A stretch of 5,357 bases of DNA from Cyanobacteria bacterium UBA11372. Its GTDB lineage: Bacteria > Cyanobacteriota > Cyanobacteriia > Cyanobacteriales > Aerosakkonemataceae. The notes below the pieces were generated by a model. That model saw nothing but the letters and a program-made list of their open reading frames with translations. It was not told where the DNA came from and ran no database searches. This document shows positions 1 to 4,294 of the stretch, piece by piece; within the stretch, counting starts at the first letter, position 1; every line of letters starts with the position of its first letter. Where the stretch lies: NCBI GenBank assembly GCA_003486675.1, contig DNGG01000683.1:1-5357 (forward strand), written 5' to 3'. A program made the position numbers and the translations under genes.

Positions 1-125
1 AAAAATCTAGGCTTTCAAGTTTAGCTATTTGCCAGAAACTAAGGTGTGAGCCACGGTGCAAGATCTGAGTCGGCAAATCTCCGCGTCCTCCGAAGCCTCT
101 CGCCTTTTGGCGTCTTCTTGTTGAT
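1..125 (+). other. 3' end of an unidentified plus-strand transcript (possible structured RNA)
   Basis: No open frame runs through this stretch. The three plus frames stop at 22-24, 8-10 and 63-65. If a gene enters from the left, the frame ending at 22-24 would give a C-terminus ...KNLGFQV, which I do not recognise. The DNA can fold: ATTTGCC (27-33) pairs with GGCAAAT (72-78), and GAAG/CTTC (92-95 with 114-117) encloses CGCC-TTTT-GGCG (101-112). A strong terminator follows directly. This fits either a 3' untranslated region or the end of a non-coding RNA. I could not match it to tmRNA, SRP RNA, RNase P RNA or 6S RNA from memory. Confidence 0.35.
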
Positions 126-177
126 AAAACAAGCCCCAGCTACCCACTAAATTAAGGCATCTGGGGCTTGTTTTTTT
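126..177. terminator. Bidirectional intrinsic terminator
   Basis: ACAAGCCCCAG (129-139) pairs perfectly with CTGGGGCTTGT (161-171) around a 21-nt loop. The flanking AAAA (126-129) and TTTTTTT (171-177) extend the stem and supply a U-tract on the plus strand. Read on the minus strand, the same hairpin is followed by TTTT (129-126). It can therefore end psbM transcription, whose stop codon lies 13 bp from the T-run, and also the converging plus-strand transcript from positions 1-125. Confidence 0.9.
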
Positions 178-189
178 GCCAGCAAACTG

Positions 190-303
190 CTAGGATTTAC
201 CGCCTTCACGGCTAGCGGTTTGAATGTACAAAATGATTAAAAATGCAGCCGGGACAAGTACAAACAAAAGACTTGCAACAAACCCAAGATCGTTAACTTG
301 CAT
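190..303 (-). CDS. psbM: Photosystem II reaction centre protein M
   Basis: The gene encodes a 37-residue, single-pass thylakoid membrane protein. It begins MQVNDLGFVASLLF, continues through a hydrophobic helix (about residues 6-27), and ends IQTASREGGKS. This is the characteristic PsbM sequence, and the length is normal for the family (about 35-38 residues). PsbM is a low-mass subunit at the photosystem II dimer interface. GAGG at 314-317 lies 10 nt before the ATG and is a plausible ribosome-binding site. The nearest gene upstream on the same strand is a [2Fe-2S] ferredoxin, 128 bp away, and the intervening DNA holds a long hairpin. A strong terminator follows the stop codon. The gene is short enough that automated callers may miss it. 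Confidence 0.96.
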   Translation of the reverse strand: MQVNDLGFVASLLFVLVPAAFLIILYIQTASREGGKS

Positions 304-370
304 GGAAACAGTGCCTCTATCAAAATCGCAAATCAATACGCCTAGAATATCATTATTCGCGATCGCAAGA

Positions 371-418
371 GCAGGAGCAGTTAGTTGTCACCCATAATAC
401 AAACAACTGACCTCCTGC
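371..418 (-). promoter_or_regulatory. Long interrupted hairpin between the ferredoxin gene and psbM
   Basis: GCAGGAG (371-377) pairs with CTCCTGC (412-418). After a two-base bulge (378-379), GTTAGTTGT (380-388) pairs with ACAACTGAC (403-411) with one G-T wobble. That gives 16 bp around a 14-nt loop. Neither side has a T-run, so it is not a standard intrinsic terminator. On the minus strand it would lie about 70 nt upstream of the psbM start, in the intergenic or leader RNA. The loop contains TATTAT (399-394, minus), a possible -10 element without a convincing -35. Likely roles are mRNA processing or stability, or a leader control element. The pairing is seen; the role is inferred. Confidence 0.5.
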
Positions 419-431
419 AAAGAAACATTTG

Positions 432-728
432 TCAAGGCTTCGTAGCGACGATAACTGGCCCGTTTACCAAGGTTTGACAAGCCAGCCGGTAATTTTCAGG
501 CTTTTTCTTCAGTTTGCGGTTTTCTACTTCGGTACGGGGCGAAAGATTTTCCATTCCTTCGACGATCTGCACAATACAAGTGCCGCATTGACCATAGCCA
601 CCGCAATTCATCATCTTGCCCGTGAACGTGTAGAGGTCGATGCCATTTTGCAGCATTTTTTCCCTTAAATTAGCGCCGTCGGCTGCTACTACTTCCTTAT
701 TTTCTTTGACAAATTTGATGTTAGCCAT
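432..728 (-). CDS. [2Fe-2S] ferredoxin, small soluble electron carrier
   Basis: This 98-residue protein has the beta-grasp ferredoxin layout. Four cysteines can bind the cluster: C42, C48 and C51 in the segment NCGGYGQCGTC, and C84 in RLACQT. The spacing is C-x5-C-x2-C-x32-C. Photosynthetic plant-type ferredoxin (PetF) has C-x4-C-x2-C-x29-C, so this is a divergent member, closer in spacing to adrenodoxin-like or bacterial types, and not the main photosystem I acceptor. No signal peptide or membrane segment is present, so it should be cytoplasmic. Its electron donor and acceptor cannot be told from the sequence. AAGGGA at 735-740, 6 nt before the ATG, is a good ribosome-binding site and supports this start. 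psbM follows 128 bp downstream on the same strand, possibly co-transcribed. Confidence 0.92.
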   Translation of the reverse strand: MANIKFVKENKEVVAADGANLREKMLQNGIDLYTFTGKMMNCGGYGQCGTCIVQIVEGMENLSPRTEVENRKLKKKPENYRLACQTLVNGPVIVATKP

Positions 729-811
729 TGCCAGTCCCTTGTTGACCTAACTTTCCTTCCTTATGGATTATGTTACTTTACTTTTTGTTAAGAAGTATTG
801 CCAAATTGACG

Positions 812-821
812 GGCGGCGCGC
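812..821. repeat. GC-rich palindrome GGCGCGCGCC
   Basis: This perfect 10-bp palindrome lies in the 217-bp gap between the ferredoxin gene and the efflux gene. The surrounding 40 bp are also rich in GGCGC/GCGCC inverted motifs (for example GGCGCC in 839-844) and are more GC-rich than the AT-rich stretch next to the ferredoxin start. No T-run follows, so I do not call it a terminator. I found no convincing promoter for the ferredoxin gene in this gap. Confidence 0.4.
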
Positions 822-862
822 GCCAGATGGGTGGAACGGCGCCCAAGCGCCTACTACAAACG

Positions 863-922
863 GGGAGCGTCTTCTTGGTCAGGAGCGTCAGGAGCGTCAC
901 CCCGTCCCCGTGTCCTCTTGTC
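863..922 (-). repeat. GAC-led 8/9-mer short tandem repeat
   Basis: Read on the minus strand, 60 bp divide into seven units that each begin with GAC. Three octamers come first (GACAAGAG, GACACGGG, GACGGGGT), then four nonamers (GACGCTCCT twice, GACCAAGAA, GACGCTCCC). The two GACGCTCCT units (881-898) are identical. The array lies 23 bp downstream of the efflux gene stop. It resembles the short tandemly repeated sequences known from intergenic DNA of filamentous cyanobacteria. No function is apparent. Confidence 0.65.
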
Positions 923-929
923 TTCTAGC

Positions 930-941
930 GCATTTAAATGC
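930..941. repeat. 12-bp palindrome GCATTTAAATGC
   Basis: A perfect palindrome lies 4 bp downstream of the efflux gene stop codon. It has no loop and no T-run, so it is unlikely to be a terminator. It could bind a dimeric protein, or it may be chance. Confidence 0.3.
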
Positions 942-945
942 ATGG

Positions 946-2643
946 TTATGGCGCCGTCGCGGAGAGATTGCTAACGGCGCGCTGTAGGGTTGCCAGCGCT
1001 CGATTGTAGTTGAGAATGGCGGTGACGCGATCGCCTTCTGCCCGCGTCAGGTCGTTTTCGGCGTCGATGACTTCAGTTTGAGTGCCCACGCCTGCTTGGA
1101 AGCGCAAGCGAGCTAGGCGCAAGGCTTCGGCGGCTTGTTCTAGAGCCACGCTGGCGGTTTGAATATTTTCCAGATTTGATTGCAAGGTGAAATAAGCTTG
1201 TTCTACCTGGAAGCGAATCTGATTGCGATCGCTGGCAAATTGAGTTTCGGCGATCGCAATATCGGTTTCCCGTTGCTGCGCCTGTGCATTTGCCGCCCCG
1301 CCATCGAAAATACTCCACCGCAACCTCGCTCCTGCCGAATAGCCATCGGCAAGCCCTAAACCATCGTTAAACACATCCAACAAGTTGTAATTGAAAAATA
1401 AACTCAGTTGGGGGAATCGGTCTGCACGGGCGATGCGTCGTCGCTCCCTGCCGATGTTCCGTTCGGCTAATCGCGCTTGCAACTCGGCGCGGTTTTGAAA
1501 CGCCAGTACGATACTTTGTTCCAAGGTGGGATTCCACAGCCCCGCCACTGCCACCGGATCGGCTGCCACCATATTTACAGATTGAGGCAAACTCAACAAC
1601 CTCGCTAAATCTCGCCGTCTAGTTTGCCGATCCGAACGGGCGCGAATCAAGTTTTGATTTTCCCTCGCTAACTGCACTTGGGCGCGCAGAACATCAAATC
1701 TGGTTCCCAATCCTGCCTCAAATAGGGCTTGAGCATCTTGCAAACTCCGCTGGGCATTTCTCACCGCGGATTCGGAAATTCGCACTTGCTCGTCGGCTTG
1801 TTGCAAGTCGTAGTAAGCAACGCTGACATCTAAACGAGTTTGCTCTCCCAGACTCTCTATCTGCAACTGATTGCGCCGCACCTGTTCTTGTGCTGCCCGA
1901 ATTTGAGCTTGTACGCGCCCGGCGGTAAAGATGTCGTAATTAATCCCTACCGCCGAGTTCAACGATGTGCTAGTTCTTTCATCTGGGGCGTCCGGGATCT
2001 CCCGCCGCTGTGCGGGTGGTAGATTGCGTTGGGCTTCTCGCTGGCGCTCGACTTCTGCACGAGCAGCCTCGATCTGAAACTCGCTTCCAGTTGATCGCCC
2101 CCCAGAGAACTCCACTTGCAAATCCACCGTAGGAAACAAACGCGCCCGCGCTTCGCGCTCGGCAGCTTGGGCGCTTTCCAGCTGAAGTTGAGCCACCTGT
2201 AGATCGCGATTGTTGCGCCGCGCCAGTTCGATCGCTTGTTGTAGCGTTAAAGGCTGAGTCACCTCGATATCGACTTCTTCCGGGCGGGTGGGAAACTGTA
2301 AAGGGTTGGGGTTGGGTTGTAAAAACCCAGGAATTGGAGTCCTTCCCGAGGGCTGTATGGGTGTAATCACCGGCTTTTGAGGGTTCAATTCTTGTGCTTG
2401 AGCCAAGGTGAAGGCGCTTGGCTCAAGCACTTGCTGCACAGAGTTAGGAGCCAGAAAACTCCCGCCGTCGCCCATTTTGTCCATCTGGGCATTCTCCCCT
2501 GGTGGGTGATGCTCGACGGGGTAAGCTTGATTTGCCTTGTCCAGGGCAAACCCTGATGTATTGGGAATAGCGATCGCATTCCCGTTGGGGATTGCGATCG
2601 CCGCACTCACACTCACAACCACAAAATTACGAAACGTAGACAT
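946..2643 (-). CDS. TolC-family outer-membrane efflux protein
   Basis: This 565-residue protein resembles the outer-membrane channel of tripartite efflux pumps and type I secretion systems (TolC; HgdD in Anabaena). The N-terminus (MSTFRNFVVVSVSAAIAIP) looks like a signal peptide. A long proline-rich linker (about 88-125) follows, then two homologous repeats (about 131-350 and 370-555). Each repeat has long amphipathic helices and a matching turn motif: FEAGLGTRFDVLRAQ near 308 and FQAGVGTQTEVIDAE near 515. Beta-strand segments YDIFTAGR (237-244) and WSIFDGGA (443-450) also match each other. Three such chains should form the channel. No inner-membrane pump or adaptor gene is in the window, so the cargo is unknown. 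The ATG lacks a visible Shine-Dalgarno sequence (upstream bases TTTAAAAATAT), but the signal peptide supports it. The gene starts 95 bp after the kinase stop. Confidence 0.94.
   Translation of the reverse strand: MSTFRNFVVVSVSAAIAIPNGNAIAIPNTSGFALDKANQAYPVEHHPPGENAQMDKMGDGGSFLAPNSVQQVLEPSAFTLAQAQELNPQKPVITPIQPSGRTPIPGFLQPNPNPLQFPTRPEEVDIEVTQPLTLQQAIELARRNNRDLQVAQLQLESAQAAEREARARLFPTVDLQVEFSGGRSTGSEFQIEAARAEVERQREAQRNLPPAQRREIPDAPDERTSTSLNSAVGINYDIFTAGRVQAQIRAAQEQVRRNQLQIESLGEQTRLDVSVAYYDLQQADEQVRISESAVRNAQRSLQDAQALFEAGLGTRFDVLRAQVQLARENQNLIRARSDRQTRRRDLARLLSLPQSVNMVAADPVAVAGLWNPTLEQSIVLAFQNRAELQARLAERNIGRERRRIARADRFPQLSLFFNYNLLDVFNDGLGLADGYSAGARLRWSIFDGGAANAQAQQRETDIAIAETQFASDRNQIRFQVEQAYFTLQSNLENIQTASVALEQAAEALRLARLRFQAGVGTQTEVIDAENDLTRAEGDRVTAILNYNRALATLQRAVSNLSATAP
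2570..2601 (-). repeat. 24-bp duplication carrying HIP1 sites in the efflux gene's signal region
   Basis: Two GCGATCGC octamers (2594-2601 and 2570-2577) are exactly 24 bp apart. Each is followed on the coding strand by a near-identical AATCCCCAA-like stretch. In protein this gives AIAIPNGN followed by AIAIPNTS (residues 15-30), a direct repeat at the end of the signal peptide and the start of the mature chain. It looks like an in-frame tandem duplication. Confidence 0.6.
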
Positions 2644-2686
2644 ATATTTTTAAACCGTCTGCTGCCTTGATTAGCTGAAGGTTCAG

Positions 2687-2703
2687 GCACTACAACCTAG
2701 TGC
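2687..2703. promoter_or_regulatory. Small inverted repeat upstream of the efflux gene
   Basis: GCACTA (2687-2692) and TAGTGC (2698-2703) form a perfect 6-bp inverted repeat around 5 bp. It lies 44-60 bp before the efflux gene's ATG. It could be an operator or a weak hairpin. No T-run follows on either strand. The rest of the 95-bp gap shows no clear promoter boxes. A short GGGCATGGGGCAT near-repeat lies at 2720-2732. Confidence 0.25.
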
Positions 2704-2738
2704 AGCATACTCGATAGTTGGGCATGGGGCATAGGCTA

Positions 2739-4268
2739 TCAAACTGGAATCTCTACAATCAACTCTGTACCTTGCCCTGGGGCAGAAACACAACGAATTT
2801 GACCCCGATGTTTTTCTACCACAATTTGGTGGCTGATAGATAAGCCCAATCCCGTGCCACTTCCGACAGGTTTTGTGGTAAAAAAGGGGTCAAATATTTT
2901 CTTTTGCACTTCCTCAGTCATACCAGGGCCATTGTCAGCAATTCGGATCGCAATCCGGTCATTTTTCTCTTTCTCGTTCCCAGGTTCAACCTGGGAACGA
3001 GATCCGGGAGGTTTCTCGTTCTCGTTCCCAGGTTCAACCTGGGAACGAGATCCGGGAGGTTCTACCTCCCTAGGTACGAGGTGGGAGTTATTGGCGATCG
3101 CTAGCTCTTCCCCCCTGACAACTGAAGTACTAATCCTAATTTTTCCTGGGTAAGATTGAGTTTCTAGGGCGTCAATCGCATTGTTGAGCAGATGTACCAG
3201 CACCTGATTTAACTGATTTGCATAACAGGCGACTGGTGGCAGTTCCCCATATTCCTTAATCGCCTCAATTTCTCTGTTTCTCAGTCGGTGCTGCAAAATT
3301 AGCAGCGCATCGTCTATGCTTTCATGGATATCTACTGTTTTTAGCTCGGCTTCATCTAGTCGCGAGAACAGCTTTAACGATTCAACTATTTGCTGAATCC
3401 GCTTGGCTCCCACTTCGATCGATACCATCAATTTTTCCCAATCTTTTATGACAGATTCCCACTTATAATACTCAATTGCATCCTGAATTTCTTTAGCCAA
3501 ATTGGGATAATTATTTTGATAATATTCAACGCTCTGTTTGAGCGAGCGTAAATAGTCAGTAGCCGGTTTAATTTTGTCTAAAATCAAGGCAACTGGATGG
3601 TTTATTTCCTGGGCAACTCCCGCCAATATTCGCCCTAAGCTAGACATCTTTGCGGTTATAATTAGTTGGGCTTGGGTGCGTTTCAATTCTTTCAATGTCA
3701 ATTCTAATTGAATTGCTTTTTCTCGTTCTCGCGCTTGACTTTGTCGCAGTGCCTCTTCGACTTGCTGGCGTTGTTCTATTTCTTGATACAGCCGTGCATT
3801 TTGTTCGGCTAGTTGTCTTGCTTGCGATCGCAGGCGCAATTGATTCTCTACACGCGCCAATACTTCTTCCACGTGAAACGGCTTGCTTATGTAGTCCACC
3901 CCGCCAACTTTAAAGGTTTTCACGATATCAAATGTTTCACTCAAAGCGCTGATGAAGATAATGGGAATATCCCTGGTTCGTTCATCTGCTTTTAAGATTT
4001 TGCAGACTTCATAACCATTCATATCCGGCATCATAATATCCAGCAAAATCAAGTCTGGAGGATTGGCTAAAATAGACTGGATCGCTAGTTTGCCGTTGGG
4101 TGTGATTCGCACTTTATACCCCTGCTTGGATAACACCTCGCTTAACAGATGTAAATTCGCCGGGGTATCATCCACCGCGAGGATATTTCCTTTGAAGCAG
4201 GTTATTGATTTTTGGCTGGTTTCTGGGCTAGGTAAAAATGGCATCTTTGATCTCTGAGTTACTAACAT
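2739..4268 (-). CDS. Receiver-histidine kinase hybrid protein with altered H-box
   Basis: This 509-residue cytoplasmic signalling protein has no membrane segments. A receiver domain (about 28-140) has acidic D33/D34, phospho-acceptor D77 in LLDIMMPDMNGYE, S107 and K129 in SKPF. A coiled coil (about 143-205) leads into the dimerisation helix AKMSSLGRILAGVAQEINHP (207-225). Relatives known from cyanobacteria read GVAHEINNP here, so the usual histidine is Q220 (CAG at 3611-3609) and the usual second asparagine is H224. The ATPase domain is otherwise complete: N-box LLNNAIDA, G1 ADNGPGM (444-450), F-box FDPFF, G2 GTGLGL (471-476). Residues about 394-436 before G1 are an insertion encoded by palindromic repeats. 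The first ATG lacks a Shine-Dalgarno; the ATG at 4244 (residue 9) has AGAG upstream and may be the true start. It lies 26 bp behind the other kinase, probably in one operon. Confidence 0.93.
   Translation of the reverse strand: MLVTQRSKMPFLPSPETSQKSITCFKGNILAVDDTPANLHLLSEVLSKQGYKVRITPNGKLAIQSILANPPDLILLDIMMPDMNGYEVCKILKADERTRDIPIIFISALSETFDIVKTFKVGGVDYISKPFHVEEVLARVENQLRLRSQARQLAEQNARLYQEIEQRQQVEEALRQSQAREREKAIQLELTLKELKRTQAQLIITAKMSSLGRILAGVAQEINHPVALILDKIKPATDYLRSLKQSVEYYQNNYPNLAKEIQDAIEYYKWESVIKDWEKLMVSIEVGAKRIQQIVESLKLFSRLDEAELKTVDIHESIDDALLILQHRLRNREIEAIKEYGELPPVACYANQLNQVLVHLLNNAIDALETQSYPGKIRISTSVVRGEELAIANNSHLVPREVEPPGSRSQVEPGNENEKPPGSRSQVEPGNEKEKNDRIAIRIADNGPGMTEEVQKKIFDPFFTTKPVGSGTGLGLSISHQIVVEKHRGQIRCVSAPGQGTELIVEIPV
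2973..3088. repeat. Palindromic repeat element, two copies, inside the kinase ATPase domain
   Basis: Two identical 29-bp perfect palindromes lie at 2973-3001 and 3021-3049. Each has arms CTCGTTCCCAGGTT / AACCTGGGAACGAG around one base. They are 48 bp apart (16 codons), so the frame is kept. A second hairpin, GGGAGGT-TCT-ACCTCCC (3054-3070), and a further CTCCC/GGGAG pair (3066-3070 with 3083-3087) follow. On the coding strand the two 48-bp copies encode PPGSRSQVEPGNENEK and PPGSRSQVEPGNEKEK. The family recurs in the neighbouring kinase gene (5261-5357). Similar palindromes are widespread in cyanobacterial intergenic DNA. No transposase or target duplication is visible. Confidence 0.85.
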
Positions 4269-4294
4269 TGAGTAGATTGGGAAATAAAAATATT

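Noticed and set aside
1..24. C-terminus of a protein ending KNLGFQV
   Set aside because: Seven codons are too few to support a coding call. It is mentioned only as a possibility in the entry for the left edge.
430..435. TTGACA (minus strand) as a -35 box for psbM
   Set aside because: No -10 element lies 15-19 bp downstream, and the hexamer overlaps the ferredoxin stop codon.
429..668. 79-codon plus-strand ORF opposite the ferredoxin gene
   Set aside because: It is a shadow of a clearly recognisable [2Fe-2S] ferredoxin on the minus strand.
854..943. 29-codon minus-strand ORF beginning MHLNALEDKR
   Set aside because: Its body (DAPDAPDQEDAP) is only the translation of the GAC tandem repeat. 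It has no convincing ribosome-binding site and no recognisable domain.
763..987. 74-codon plus-strand ORF
   Set aside because: It overlaps the end of the efflux gene and runs through low-complexity GC-rich and tandem-repeat DNA, with no recognisable motif.
2971..3088. Insertion sequence or transposon within the kinase gene
   Set aside because: There is no transposase, no terminal inverted repeats beyond the short palindromes, and no visible target-site duplication. A small repeat element fits better.
2854..3153. 99-codon plus-strand ORF with repeated PGSTWERDPGG peptides
   Set aside because: It is the complement of the kinase gene, held open by the palindromic repeats, which read without stops on both strands.
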